NCBI RefSeq assembly: GCF_000245015.1
Contig: NZ_JH600070.1
Location: forward strand, 310,001 to 374,000
DNA length: 64,000 nucleotides
DNA from: Beggiatoa alba B18LD
GTDB taxonomy: Bacteria; Pseudomonadota; Gammaproteobacteria; Beggiatoales; Beggiatoaceae
Reading direction: 5' to 3'
The stretch's first letter is position 1. The number at the start of each line of letters is the position of its first letter. Position numbers and translations under genes: made by a program. Below are positions 19,868 to 29,815 of the stretch, piece after piece. A model generated the notes under the pieces. It did not search any database, was not told the origin of the DNA, and worked only from the letters and a program-made list of their open reading frames with translations.

Positions 19868-20437
19868 TTAATATTCCGCTTGCCACGTCGCTATCCGTTG
19901 CTTAATCACCTGTTCTAAATCGGGCAAATTTTTTACAACCGTTGTCCGCTCAAACTCACATAAACGCTCTGTATTCTCTAAATCAATTTTACGCGGATAC
20001 ACTTTAACAATGCGGTCAGGCGCGGGCGTTTCCATCACAGGCTCAGTATCACAAGCAAAAACAATAGAAGGAATCAAACATTTACCCGCTTGCGCAAAAA
20101 TATTCGTTACTAAGGTGTCAGAAATACCAACGACACATTTAGCCACCGTGTTAGAAGTCGCGGGGGCAATCACTAAAGTGTGATAATCGCCACGATAAAA
20201 CAGCCCCACAGGCGGCGCGCTCGCTGCCGTATCACGGAAAACTCGCACGCCCTGCTGTTCTTGCCACGCTTGAATATGATGTTCTAACTCATAAATGCGG
20301 AACACTTCATAAGCGGCTTTACTGAAGAAAAAATCGACATCTTGTAATTGATTCGCAAGGGTCAAGCATTCGGTTAAATAATGCCCTGAGCCTGTAAATG
20401 CCCAAGCGACTCGTGGTTTTTCAGGTTTGATTGACAT
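19868..20437 (-). CDS. Flavoprotein of the HFCD/UbiX-like fold (AfpA/DmrB-like)
   Basis: 189 residues with the flavoprotein-family layout: AWAFTGSGHYLTECL at the FMN phosphate loop, and APATSNTVAKCVVGISDTL, the conserved asparagine-containing segment. Members include UbiX, the Dfp/CoaC decarboxylase, and the archaeal-type flavoproteins AfpA/DmrB (dihydromethanopterin reductase). The C-terminal half, with ACDTEPVMETPAPDRIVKVYPRKIDL (read in parts), looks closer to the AfpA/DmrB group than to UbiX or Dfp. That would suggest a role in tetrahydromethanopterin-linked C1 metabolism, but this is only an inference. It overlaps the end of lpxB by 17 bases, so the two are co-transcribed. Confidence 0.75.
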   Translation of the reverse strand: MSIKPEKPRVAWAFTGSGHYLTECLTLANQLQDVDFFFSKAAYEVFRIYELEHHIQAWQEQQGVRVFRDTAASAPPVGLFYRGDYHTLVIAPATSNTVAKCVVGISDTLVTNIFAQAGKCLIPSIVFACDTEPVMETPAPDRIVKVYPRKIDLENTERLCEFERTTVVKNLPDLEQVIKQRIATWQAEY

Positions 20438-21566
20438 GGCTTAATAAATCAATAATCGCGTGCGCAGCCTGTTCACTGGCGTTGCATCGCAGTTGTTGGT
20501 GGATTTGTAAATAACGTTTTTGTAGCGCATAAACCTGCTCAGGATGTTTAAGCCAGTCCTGTATCGCATGAGCCAGATTAGCAGGTGTTACCGCATACTG
20601 TAAGAATTCAGGGACTAACGCCTCATCCGCCAATAAATTCGCCATCGCAAAATAAGGCACTTTGACCAAAGGCTTAAATAAATAATAAGTGAGCCATGCG
20701 ACTTTATACGCAACGACCATCGGACGCTTACTTAATAAAGCCTCTAACGTCGCTGTGCCTGACGCGGTTAGCACAACATCAGCGGCAGCCATCGCAAGGC
20801 GAGCTTGTCCGTCCAAAAGCGTGACGGGTAAGGCGGGAGAAAATTGCGCAAGTTGTTGTTCAACCAAGGGACGCAAATGCGCGTTTGCAACAGGGATAAT
20901 AAACTGTAAATGCGGATTTTGTTGCAATAATAATTGTGCTGTTTCACAAAAAATAGAGCCAAGTTTTTGCACTTCGCCGTAACGACTGCCAAATAATAAT
21001 GCGATATAAGCTGAGGCTTTAGGGAGTTTTAATTGCTCGCGGGCGTGTGCTTGGTCAACGGTCAACGGCATTTCATCAGCTAAAGGATGCCCAACAAAAC
21101 GCACATTGACGGGATAGTTTTTATAAAAATCAACTTCAAAGGGGAAAATGGATAAAACGAGGTCGCAGGAACGAATGACTTTTTTAACCCGATAGCGTCG
21201 CCACGCCCACACGGTGGGGCTAACATAGTGAACGGTTGGAATATTTGCTTGTTTTAGTTCGTATTCTAAGCGTAAATTAAAATCGGGTGCATCGATACCG
21301 ATAAACACATCAGGCGGGTTTTGTCGCCATCTATCGCGCAATTGGTTGTAACAATGCTTAATACTTCGATACTGTTTTAAGACTTCGACTAAATCCATGA
21401 CGGATAGGGTTTCGAGCGGGAAAAGTCCTTGCAAGCCTTCGGCTAACATTTGCGCCCCGCCAATGCCTTCAAATTGTGCATTGGGATAATGAGCGCGTAA
21501 GGCTTTGATTAAGCTCGCGCCTAAGATGTCCCCTGACATTTCCCCCGCAACGATGGCAATTCGCAT
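20421..21566 (-). CDS. lpxB: Lipid-A-disaccharide synthase
   Basis: Glycosyltransferase joining UDP-2,3-diacylglucosamine and lipid X in lipid A synthesis, a peripheral inner-membrane enzyme. It is 381 residues, the usual length. Diagnostic sequence: AIVAGEMSGDILGASLI at the start, FEGIGGAQMLAEG, MDLVEVLKQY, IDAPDFNLRLE, HYVSPTVWAWR and LTASGTATLEALL. It is unusually detached from lpxA/lpxD/fabZ, and is followed instead by the overlapping flavoprotein gene. The presence of LpxB confirms a Gram-negative envelope. Confidence 0.96.
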   Translation of the reverse strand: MRIAIVAGEMSGDILGASLIKALRAHYPNAQFEGIGGAQMLAEGLQGLFPLETLSVMDLVEVLKQYRSIKHCYNQLRDRWRQNPPDVFIGIDAPDFNLRLEYELKQANIPTVHYVSPTVWAWRRYRVKKVIRSCDLVLSIFPFEVDFYKNYPVNVRFVGHPLADEMPLTVDQAHAREQLKLPKASAYIALLFGSRYGEVQKLGSIFCETAQLLLQQNPHLQFIIPVANAHLRPLVEQQLAQFSPALPVTLLDGQARLAMAAADVVLTASGTATLEALLSKRPMVVAYKVAWLTYYLFKPLVKVPYFAMANLLADEALVPEFLQYAVTPANLAHAIQDWLKHPEQVYALQKRYLQIHQQLRCNASEQAAHAIIDLLSHVNQT

Positions 21567-21761
21567 AGTTTTCCCCTACCCGCATATAGTGAGGGCGTGA
21601 ATGTAGCATTTTTGCGAGGCGTGGGACAATGATATTGATAAATACTTAGATATGGTAGTGATAGACAAGAAAGGATATGTCTATGTTCAAAAAACTACAA
21701 ACTGAGCCTAAAGATAGGCGTATCCTTTTTGTTTAGCACTACTCTTAAATTAAACTTAGCG

Positions 21762-24422
21762 TTATTTCGCTTTATTGGATGTTTTCCGATTTGAAACTAC
21801 TATATAGGATTCAAAACTGTACATATTATTTTGAGGACTATCATTGAGAGTAAAAATAGTAATTGGTATTTTACCCATATCTTCATTAGATGGAGTATAT
21901 TCAACAATATACGGAGACTCTCCCATTATAGGAATTAGGGTGCTACCAATTCGGAATATAGCTCCTTTTTGGGGTATCCCTCCTTGAATATCAAAGCGAA
22001 GTGTTATTTTCTCATCAGGTTTGACAACAGTTCCTTCTATTGGTTCAAATGTACCCGTAACAAGACTTGTTGGCTGAGTAGTGTATGTTGATGTTGTAAC
22101 AACAGCATACGCTGGTGTAATAAGTGAAATAGACTTCAAAAAATCAAAAATTAATTCGGGAAAGTAAAATGCGTTTACATTATTTTGTGAAACAGTACAA
22201 CGTTCTTTATCTAACTCAAAGTTTTTATTGCTATAGTTTTCTAAGTTAGCCTTAGGTAATCCTTGAGCAAATACCTGAGAAGTAGTTGGTGTATTTAAGA
22301 GTTTCTTAACTTGCATCCAAACTTCTGTAGATTTAGTTTCTTGTGTATGAGTGACAAGATTTTGTAATATAGTTATATTATCTCCAGTAAGTCCACCTTG
22401 TTGGCTTGAAACAGGCACAGTCGAATCGTGTGCTTCGCCACGAAACAATTCATTTATAGTATCAACAGGAGCAGTAGAGTTATAAGGATTATCTTTTCTA
22501 TTATCACCAATGGCTGTTATATTAAATGCCTGAATTAAATATTCATTCACAAATCGCAATTGACTAACTGCATCAAAAATAAAATCAATCTCATTGAGCT
22601 TTTCTGAATCTGTAGTTTCAATGGGAATAGGAATAAGAATAAAAACAGGAGTAGGAACAAGAACAGGAACAGAATAATAAAAAATAGGAACAAAAATAAA
22701 ATGTATAGGTAAAGGAGTAATTCCTGCAATAGTGTGAGCATAAACATCGCTGGCTCCTAAATGTTGCAAGGCTGTACTTCCTGTTTGCAGATCATAAACT
22801 GCTGGGCCAATAGGATGCCCCAACCCTTTAAAAAAGGCTTCTAATGTCATATCTTCACAAAGACCAAATGTCATTACTTTAGGCTCTTTTTTTGTAGGAA
22901 CTTTACCAAAACAAACTTGTTTAGTATGACATTTATTATGAACTAATAAGTCAGCTACTCGAGTACCACTATGAGGTGTTCCAACAGTAATTAGTCTAGC
23001 AAAATCCCCCTTCATATAATTATCTAAACGTTGATATTCATACTGATTTTTTTTATATTTAATCAATGAACGAGCAACAAGCCCTCCCATACTATGGGCA
23101 ACTATATTGACTTGGCTAGTAGCGATTCCTGCATCTCTCTGTTTTTTTAGCTCTTGCTCAATCCCTTTTTTTAGTTCTGGCGGCCCAACAGGATTATTTT
23201 CAGGATCAAATGTTTCGGCACCTGGATATTCACCGGGAACTATGCTTGGACTATACCCAACAGATATTGCTGGATAGCCACTTTTGCTTAACTCCGATGC
23301 CAAACCATCCCATGCATGGCTATTACTCCATAAACCATGTAGCAGTATTACTGGCTGTTTATAAAGGGTTATACTTGTTTCAGTTGTAGTTTGTTGGTCT
23401 TGAATTACTTTATATTGAAATGTAGCCTTGGACTGATCTTGAGGAAAAGTATTAGGAGCTTCATAAATTGCAAAAACACATTTCCCACCATCACCCGTAT
23501 CTTCAGGCTCTATCTTCAAAGTTTTGCAACTACTAGTTGTCAAATCTCGCGTTTTTAACACTCCTAATTTACAATCAGAATCATTATTTTTAATACTAAA
23601 TTCAACTGGTTTGTCTGTTCTCAATCGTAAAAGCAACTTAGAAATACCATCAGTTACAATGCCAGTACGTTCAACAATCATTGAGGTATTAAGTTCTCGT
23701 GGTGATTTTGGAACAACTATATTATCTTTGTTTTTAGTCAATAAAGAAGTTCCTTTACACTCTGATTTATCTTCACATGCTAAATCTATTATTTCCAATG
23801 TTTGTGGTGCTAGAGTCACCTCTTTTGTTGCAGTTGAAGAGGTTTGCCCGTCTACAACCAGACTAATTTTATATGTTCCTGGTTTTTTGAATGATACTTC
23901 AGTGTTTTTTCCTTGTACTTTTTGACCATCAGATATAATCCACTCAAATCTGCTTCCATTTGTTTGAGCATCAAGTGCCACTGTTAAGCTTTTACAAGGT
24001 ATTATTCTATATTTAAAATATATCATTTTTTGAGGAACAATTCCCAAATAACATGCAGGACTTGAAGTTTGTACAACCCCCATACGTTGCATAGCATCTG
24101 AGTCTTTAGCCACTTGAAAGACATCAATACCTATGCCCTTATAGTCCTCATCACTTCGCATTGCATACCAACCATATTTTTCACAACTTGATAAAAATTG
24201 TTTAAGGTGTTCTGCTCTATTTTCTACTGCCTCATTGGAAGCACACATTATATTCCAATGGCACAATGCATCATTCTCATTTAAAAAATTGCAACGATCT
24301 TTTTTACACCACTCAACTCCCTTTATATAACTATTTTGAGAGTCAGCAAAAACATAATTACTAATACAACAAAAAAATATAATTAGTAGGTCGTAACGAC
24401 GAAAATACAAAGTTAATTCCAT
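21762..24422 (-). CDS. Secreted lipase/esterase-like alpha/beta hydrolase with PKD-like domain
   Basis: 886-residue exported protein. The signal peptide is at residues 1-26 (LLIIFFCCISNYVFA-DS). A PKD-like domain lies around 150-205 (RFEWISDGQK-type strand, PGTYKISLVVDG). The alpha/beta hydrolase region begins at VILLHGLWSNSHAWDGLA, with the nucleophile elbow NIVAHSMGGLVARSL and TVGTPHSGTRVADLL, as in triacylglycerol lipases and PGAP1-like enzymes. A Pro/Ile/Val-rich low-complexity patch (residues about 555-600) and a C-terminal Ig-like domain follow. Substrate unknown. The gene is more AT-rich than its neighbours and is flanked by AT-rich spacers, which may mark acquisition. Confidence 0.82.
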   Translation of the reverse strand: MELTLYFRRYDLLIIFFCCISNYVFADSQNSYIKGVEWCKKDRCNFLNENDALCHWNIMCASNEAVENRAEHLKQFLSSCEKYGWYAMRSDEDYKGIGIDVFQVAKDSDAMQRMGVVQTSSPACYLGIVPQKMIYFKYRIIPCKSLTVALDAQTNGSRFEWIISDGQKVQGKNTEVSFKKPGTYKISLVVDGQTSSTATKEVTLAPQTLEIIDLACEDKSECKGTSLLTKNKDNIVVPKSPRELNTSMIVERTGIVTDGISKLLLRLRTDKPVEFSIKNNDSDCKLGVLKTRDLTTSSCKTLKIEPEDTGDGGKCVFAIYEAPNTFPQDQSKATFQYKVIQDQQTTTETSITLYKQPVILLHGLWSNSHAWDGLASELSKSGYPAISVGYSPSIVPGEYPGAETFDPENNPVGPPELKKGIEQELKKQRDAGIATSQVNIVAHSMGGLVARSLIKYKKNQYEYQRLDNYMKGDFARLITVGTPHSGTRVADLLVHNKCHTKQVCFGKVPTKKEPKVMTFGLCEDMTLEAFFKGLGHPIGPAVYDLQTGSTALQHLGASDVYAHTIAGITPLPIHFIFVPIFYYSVPVLVPTPVFILIPIPIETTDSEKLNEIDFIFDAVSQLRFVNEYLIQAFNITAIGDNRKDNPYNSTAPVDTINELFRGEAHDSTVPVSSQQGGLTGDNITILQNLVTHTQETKSTEVWMQVKKLLNTPTTSQVFAQGLPKANLENYSNKNFELDKERCTVSQNNVNAFYFPELIFDFLKSISLITPAYAVVTTSTYTTQPTSLVTGTFEPIEGTVVKPDEKITLRFDIQGGIPQKGAIFRIGSTLIPIMGESPYIVEYTPSNEDMGKIPITIFTLNDSPQNNMYSFESYIVVSNRKTSNKAK

Positions 24423-24626
24423 CTTTAATACTCCTAGCTTTACTAAAAATAATTAAACGTTAATTTAGATTCTAAGTTATATAGTGTATAACTTTGTTAA
24501 GTTAAATTTTAAGCAGTTCTATATATAGAACACTTAAATTATTAGAAATATTTTATATGCATTTAATTGAAAAAACGATAATGTTCTATAAAATCCTAAT
24601 CCTATTTTCTAAAAATATATCTTATC

Positions 24627-26333
24627 GTGCCATTTTCCCGACTTCTTTCTTTATTTCGTCCTAAACAACCTGAACCCGCGCCTGTTGTGCCCTTAGTCGA
24701 TAAACCGACCGCGATTGATTTAAAACGTTGGGCAAGCAGTGAATGGATTGAATATCAAGCATGGCTATTTCACTACAGTTTTTTAAGTTTAGAAGAGTGG
24801 CAACAACAGCGTGATGAATCCTGTACGTGGGAAAATCCGCTTAAAATTAGCCTTGTAACCCCTGTTTATAATACCCCACCTGACTTTCTCCGCGAATGTA
24901 TTTATTCTGTGCAAACACAGAGTTATCCGTATTGGGAATTGTGTTTAGTCGATGATGGCAGTTCAAGTGCAGACAGTTTACATTGTTTACAAGCCTTAAC
25001 AGAACACGATACGCGGATTAAAGTCCATTACGCCCCACAAAATTTAGGCATTTGTCCCGCGACGAATCAAGCGATTGCGATGGCTACGGGCGATTATGTC
25101 GCGTTTTTAGACCATGATGACCGCCTCGCACCCGACGCGCTTTATTGGGTGGCAAAAACCCTGCGAGAGATGCCAGAAACCGATATTGTTTACACCGACC
25201 GCGATATGATTTCGCCGACTGGGTTTCGCTTTATGCATCTGTTTAAGCCTCAGTGGTCGCCAGAAACGTTATTGTCAGGAAATTATTTATTTCATTTAAT
25301 GGTTTATCGTCGTACTTTATTAAATGAATTAGGCGGGGTACGTCCTGAATTTGAAGGCTCGCAAGATTATGATTTGATTTTACGAGCGCGGGATAAAGGC
25401 GTTAAAGTACAGCATATTGCGCGGGTTTTATATCATTGGCGACAACATCAACATTCTGTTGCGTTAGCACATAATGCGAAAGAGTATGCTTATCAAGCGG
25501 GTATTCGTGCGTTACAAGAATCTTTAGCACGTCAACAAGTTGTAAATGCACAAGTAACGGAAAATAAAGCCTTATGGCGTGGGAATTATCAAATTACATT
25601 CGCGCCCGTCCCTGCCGAGCATTATCAGATTTTAACGTTACCTGTCGATGTAGATTATGTAAACTGTCTGAATCAAGCAGTAGAAAACGCGCCGACGGAA
25701 GTGGCTTATTTTGTGATTCTTGCCGACGATTTACAGCCTTTAGACGACACAGCGATTCAAGCCTTATTGGGTTGGTTGCAACTGTCTGCCGTTGGCATGG
25801 TAACGGGAAAAGTATTAAATGGTGAAAAGCAGATTTTGCACGCGGGTTGGGTACAGCGTCCGAATGGTTTACCGCTTGCTTTGTATCAGCATCATCCTGA
25901 AACTGCACCGAATTATATGGCAATGACGGCTATCGCGCATAATGTCAGCATTCCGCATCCATTTTGCTGTGCGATAAAGCGTGAAACAGTCCGCGCATTA
26001 ACAGGCTTAACGATGGATTATCACAGTCCTTATGCCTTGTTTGATTTTGCATTGCGGGCATTGCAAGCGGGTTGGCGCACGGTTTATACGCCTTTTGCCC
26101 GCTTTCAGTCAGTAGAATACTGGCAAGAACCTTGCGATTGGTCAGCAACAGACCGTCAACAATTTTGTGAACAGTGGGCAACGTGGTTGCAACAAGGCGA
26201 CCCATATTACAATCCTTTTTTAACCACTGATTTAGTGGACATGGGTTTAACGATGTATTGGCAACTGGCTCAACCTGCGGGCTGGGCAGTGGAAATGCTT
26301 GCCCCTAAGACTTTAGTACCTGAACACACATGA
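24627..26333 (+). CDS. Family 2 glycosyltransferase
   Basis: 568-residue GT-A glycosyltransferase. Visible elements: KISLVTPVYNTPPDFLREC (nucleotide-sugar binding strand), LCLVDDGSSS, GDYVAFLDHDDRLAPDAL (DXD-type metal site) and FEGSQDYDLILRARDKG (acceptor/catalytic region). The N-terminal 70 and C-terminal 250 residues are less familiar; the latter may be a second, degenerate GT-like module. The start codon is GTG at 24627. It overlaps the next gene by four bases. Donor and acceptor cannot be assigned. Confidence 0.9.
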   Translation: MPFSRLLSLFRPKQPEPAPVVPLVDKPTAIDLKRWASSEWIEYQAWLFHYSFLSLEEWQQQRDESCTWENPLKISLVTPVYNTPPDFLRECIYSVQTQSYPYWELCLVDDGSSSADSLHCLQALTEHDTRIKVHYAPQNLGICPATNQAIAMATGDYVAFLDHDDRLAPDALYWVAKTLREMPETDIVYTDRDMISPTGFRFMHLFKPQWSPETLLSGNYLFHLMVYRRTLLNELGGVRPEFEGSQDYDLILRARDKGVKVQHIARVLYHWRQHQHSVALAHNAKEYAYQAGIRALQESLARQQVVNAQVTENKALWRGNYQITFAPVPAEHYQILTLPVDVDYVNCLNQAVENAPTEVAYFVILADDLQPLDDTAIQALLGWLQLSAVGMVTGKVLNGEKQILHAGWVQRPNGLPLALYQHHPETAPNYMAMTAIAHNVSIPHPFCCAIKRETVRALTGLTMDYHSPYALFDFALRALQAGWRTVYTPFARFQSVEYWQEPCDWSATDRQQFCEQWATWLQQGDPYYNPFLTTDLVDMGLTMYWQLAQPAGWAVEMLAPKTLVPEHT

Positions 26334-27598
26334 AATTAACCATACCTCCTTTATTGAAACGTAGCGCGACAGCACAAAAAGCCGATATTTGCTTGATTGT
26401 ACGCGGTAATGCTTTATTCCATGCAGAAAAACAAGATTTAATTGCGCAAGATGATGAGTCTTTACTAAAACTCACCGCGACTGAAATTGCTGAAGCGGCT
26501 CGCCGTTTATTGCCGAATACTGACCAACAAGCCCGTATTGCGTTGGCGTTACCGAATGATGAATTTGTGGCGACCAGTTTAAATTTACCCACTATCGCGC
26601 CCGCTAATTTAAAAAATGCGGTGCATTTGCAATTGCCAACTTTATTACCCGGTGTTGCAGACCCGTTGTTACTTGCGGTGCAACCACAAAATCATACAGG
26701 CGCAACCGTCGCGCTTTGGCTTTCAGCACGGCGAGCGGATGAATTATTTACCGAGTTTGAAAAACAAGGCTTATTCCTCGCAACTATTTTTCCTCGTATT
26801 CTTATCATGTTACCTAGTCCAGCAGATAAGGCGGGTTATTTAATTGATGAAGATGATAATACCGTCACTGCCATTGAATGGTCAGGCAGTGCCATTCGTC
26901 GCTGGTTACATGTGTTAAAAGCGGATTGTGCAGATGAGGAATTTAATAAGCAGTTTCAGACGAATTTAGCTGCGTTTAATCAGGATAATGCGTTGTATAA
27001 AGGGAATACGGAAGCATGGGACAGCTTGCCGATGCCTATTTCAGCCGTTTATGGGTATGGTTTTTTACCGACAGGTACTCAAAAACATACCCAACAATTG
27101 CAACAACGGAAAAAACGCCGACAATTAGCCGTTATGGCGGGGGTTATCGTCGGGCTTGGTATCTTAAGTTTGGGTTATGCTATCCATCGTGAATTACGTT
27201 TAGAACGCAAACTTGCAGAGGTAAAAAGTCGTACTGTTGACGTGACACAATTACGCAATGAAGTGGTTGAAATAGAAGATTATCTCGCGTCTGTGAAAAA
27301 CTTTCCACAGCAACATATTACTGATTTAATGAATAAATTAAATGAGTTAATTCCAAAAAATAGTTGGATAACGGGGTTAAAAATAGAAACAGGGGTTGCG
27401 GAATTAGAAGGCTATAGCCCTAATCCGCCTGCTTTGTTGGAAATTTTAACGAATAATCCTGCTTTTACTGAGGTTGCTTTTATTCGTCCAACTCAGAAAG
27501 AAGCCGATAAAATGGAAGAGCGTTTTGGAATTCGTTTTAAACTAGTCGGCGTTGATTTTCCGACTTATTTGGCAGAGCATTTCAAGGTTGAACAATAA
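26330..27598 (+). CDS. GspL/PilN-like membrane assembly protein
   Basis: 422 residues with the architecture of type II secretion GspL or fused PilM-PilN proteins. The N-terminal cytoplasmic region (1-255) is beta-rich and actin-like (RIALALPNDEFV, LKNAVHLQLPTLLPG). A positively charged stretch precedes a single membrane helix at about 265-284. The periplasmic part has a coiled coil and the PilN-type ferredoxin-like segment (LNELIPKNSWITGLKI, LEILTNNPAFTEV). It is coupled to the glycosyltransferase by an ATGA overlap. No other gsp or pil genes are adjacent, so its partner machine is unclear. Confidence 0.8.
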   Translation: MKLTIPPLLKRSATAQKADICLIVRGNALFHAEKQDLIAQDDESLLKLTATEIAEAARRLLPNTDQQARIALALPNDEFVATSLNLPTIAPANLKNAVHLQLPTLLPGVADPLLLAVQPQNHTGATVALWLSARRADELFTEFEKQGLFLATIFPRILIMLPSPADKAGYLIDEDDNTVTAIEWSGSAIRRWLHVLKADCADEEFNKQFQTNLAAFNQDNALYKGNTEAWDSLPMPISAVYGYGFLPTGTQKHTQQLQQRKKRRQLAVMAGVIVGLGILSLGYAIHRELRLERKLAEVKSRTVDVTQLRNEVVEIEDYLASVKNFPQQHITDLMNKLNELIPKNSWITGLKIETGVAELEGYSPNPPALLEILTNNPAFTEVAFIRPTQKEADKMEERFGIRFKLVGVDFPTYLAEHFKVEQ

Positions 27599-27892
27599 TC
27601 AACCTGAGTTCTGTGAGAATTTACCCATTAAACAGGGCGTTCAGGCGTAAAATCGCTTTAGCTATTTTAATCAGGATTCACCAGACAAGATTACAACATT
27701 GTCTGAATCAGAATTTTCAGAATTAACAGAATTAGCGGAATTTAAAACCCTTAAACCAAAAAGTAAGATGAATCATGCTTTTTAATTCTGAAAATTCTGT
27801 GAATTCTGATTCAGACAAAAAAGACTTGCTAGGTTTTGAAAGCCTAGCAAGTCTCTGTTTTATTTTATAAAACCTGCCGAACTCAGATTAAT
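27599..27892. repeat. Fold-back repeat copy with palindrome
   Basis: Fills the whole gap between convergent genes. One end is AATCAACCTGAGTTCTGTGAG (in part) at 27599 and the other CTGCCGAACTCAGATTAATTT. Internal arms are TTGTCTGAATCAG (about 27699) and CTGATTCAGACAA (about 27806-27818). A variant palindrome GACTTGCTAGGTTTT...CTAGCAAGTC lies at 27823-27853. The palindrome carries matched changes in both arms compared with the 3033 copy. Confidence 0.85.
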
Positions 27893-29815
27893 TTATTCAT
27901 CGGCATACATTTGTTGAATCACGGCTTGATATTTTGCTGTAATCACGTGGCGTTTTAATTTAAATAAATTGGTTAATTCATCACCGACTTCAAAGGGTTT
28001 ATCCAATACATACACATCTTGAATGACTTCAAAGGGTTTAAAGCCTTGTTTCGTAGAAATTAAGGTTTTCACCGCTTGTACTAAATGCTCACGGACAGCA
28101 GGTTGTTGACTTAATTCCGCTACGTTTTCCGCCGTAATGCCTAATTTCTTAAATCCTTCTAAAGCAGGCACTAACAAGACCCCAATTGTTTTTTTATCTT
28201 GCCCCACTAACATGCATTGTTCAATCAAATCTGATTGACATAAACGGGTTTCTATCGGCACAGGTTCTACATTTTCTCCACCTAACAATACAATTGTATC
28301 TTTTGAACGTCCTGTGATTTTCAAACTATTGTTAAAGGTAAAAATCCCTAAATCCCCCGTATTGAGCCATCCATCTTCTTTAAACGCTTTGGCAGTTGCT
28401 TCATCATTTTTATAATATGAATGCATGACTTGCTCACCTTTTACGTGGATTTCGCCTTGCAAGCCACGCCCTTCGCCTTTTTTGGCAGGATTGGGGTATA
28501 ACACTTCGTTGGTATTAATATCGACAATGCGAATGGTTGTAATGGGGAATAAAACCCCGACAGTGCCAATAACCCGTTGTCCAAAGGTGCGCACTGATAG
28601 CACCATGCCTTCTGTTAAGCCATAGCCTTCTAAAATCGGAATGCCGATAAAATTGAAAAACTCATCGATATGACGCGGTAACGCGCCACCGCCTGACACT
28701 GTTCCGCGAAAACATCCCCCCGTCACGGCGCGTAATTTACTGAGCACAATGGTATCTAATAGTTTGTATGGTAGGAAAAAGATAGCTAATCGTCCTAGAT
28801 TTAAAACGGTTAGCCCTGCCGATTCGGCGGCACTTCTACCCGTGATGTCTAGTTGATTGCCTTTTAAAAAATCTTGTGCCAGATGAAATTGACGAGCGCA
28901 GGCATAAGCTAGATTAAACAAGGTTTTCCGTATAGGGCTGGCATTTTTTAGTGTGGCTAAAATACGTTGGTAAATGCTTTCCCATAAACGGGGGGCAGAT
29001 GCCATTAATGTTGGGCGAACGGTTTTTAAATCTTCTGCTAATTGGCGAACATTGGTGTAATACGTTGGCGCACCGTAATAAACGGCAACCATTTCAATCA
29101 CTCGCTCAAAAATATGCCAAACGGGCAGAATGGATAAAAAACGGTCTTCTGGCACAACTTGAATCGGCAAGTCTTGCACGCTGGCAATCTGTGCAATCAT
29201 ATTAGAATGAGGCAACATCACGCCTTTCGGTGTGCCCGTTGTTCCAGAGGTATAGATTAAAGTAAATAAATCACTGGGCAAAATCCCCGCAACACGCTCC
29301 TCTACTTGTCTATCCCCTTGTGCACGGCGTTGTTTGCCTAATTCCATCAGGGTATATAAGGATTGTACACGCGGGTCTGAACCTTCTGTATAGCCCTGAT
29401 TATCCATTAAAATAATGATTTTGATTAATGGTAACTCAACGGCTTGCACTTTTTTCAGCAGGGCGACATCCTCCACAAATACGACGCTGACTTCTGCATG
29501 TTGCAGAATGTAAGCAATATCCGCTTGTGAAACATCGCTCCCACGCGGTACATCCGCCGCCCCGCACAATTGCACAGCACAATCCGCATAAATCCATTCG
29601 ATACGATTATCCGCTAATAAACCCACATGGCTACGTGCTTCTACCCCCACGCTAATTAAGCCTGTTGCGAGATTTAATCCTGATTCGTATAAATCTTGAA
29701 AACTGACGGGTGTCCATTCCTTATTTTTTTTATACACAAATGCGGGGCGGTTTCCATAAGTTTGCGCAGTGATGCGATATAAATCAGCAAGATGAGAAGC
29801 ATTTAAACGTGGCAT
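27893..29815 (-). CDS. AMP-dependent long-chain acyl-CoA synthetase
   Basis: 640-residue acyl-adenylate-forming enzyme activating fatty acids to acyl-CoA. Motifs: LIYTSGTTGTPKGVMLPHSN (ATP loop), ILPVWHIFERVIE, EGYGLTEGMVLSV and WLNTGDLGIFTFNNSLKITG. The terminal lysine motif takes the FAAL/FACL form (VYVLDKPFEVGDELTNLFKL). Length and the HIFER motif match the bacterial FACL group usually called FadD-like or long-chain acyl-CoA synthetase. Preceding codon context on the minus strand shows no strong ribosome binding site. It is a single-gene unit. Confidence 0.92.
   Translation of the reverse strand: MPRLNASHLADLYRITAQTYGNRPAFVYKKNKEWTPVSFQDLYESGLNLATGLISVGVEARSHVGLLADNRIEWIYADCAVQLCGAADVPRGSDVSQADIAYILQHAEVSVVFVEDVALLKKVQAVELPLIKIIILMDNQGYTEGSDPRVQSLYTLMELGKQRRAQGDRQVEERVAGILPSDLFTLIYTSGTTGTPKGVMLPHSNMIAQIASVQDLPIQVVPEDRFLSILPVWHIFERVIEMVAVYYGAPTYYTNVRQLAEDLKTVRPTLMASAPRLWESIYQRILATLKNASPIRKTLFNLAYACARQFHLAQDFLKGNQLDITGRSAAESAGLTVLNLGRLAIFFLPYKLLDTIVLSKLRAVTGGCFRGTVSGGGALPRHIDEFFNFIGIPILEGYGLTEGMVLSVRTFGQRVIGTVGVLFPITTIRIVDINTNEVLYPNPAKKGEGRGLQGEIHVKGEQVMHSYYKNDEATAKAFKEDGWLNTGDLGIFTFNNSLKITGRSKDTIVLLGGENVEPVPIETRLCQSDLIEQCMLVGQDKKTIGVLLVPALEGFKKLGITAENVAELSQQPAVREHLVQAVKTLISTKQGFKPFEVIQDVYVLDKPFEVGDELTNLFKLKRHVITAKYQAVIQQMYADE

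Noticed and set aside
21672-21735. Hairpin AAAGGATA...TATCCTTT as terminator
   Set aside because: Possible stem, but long loop and weak T-run on the strand that needs it; not convincing enough to list.
22547-22747. Leu/Phe-rich minus-strand frame
   Set aside because: It is an alternate-frame reading of the low-complexity patch in the lipase-like gene.
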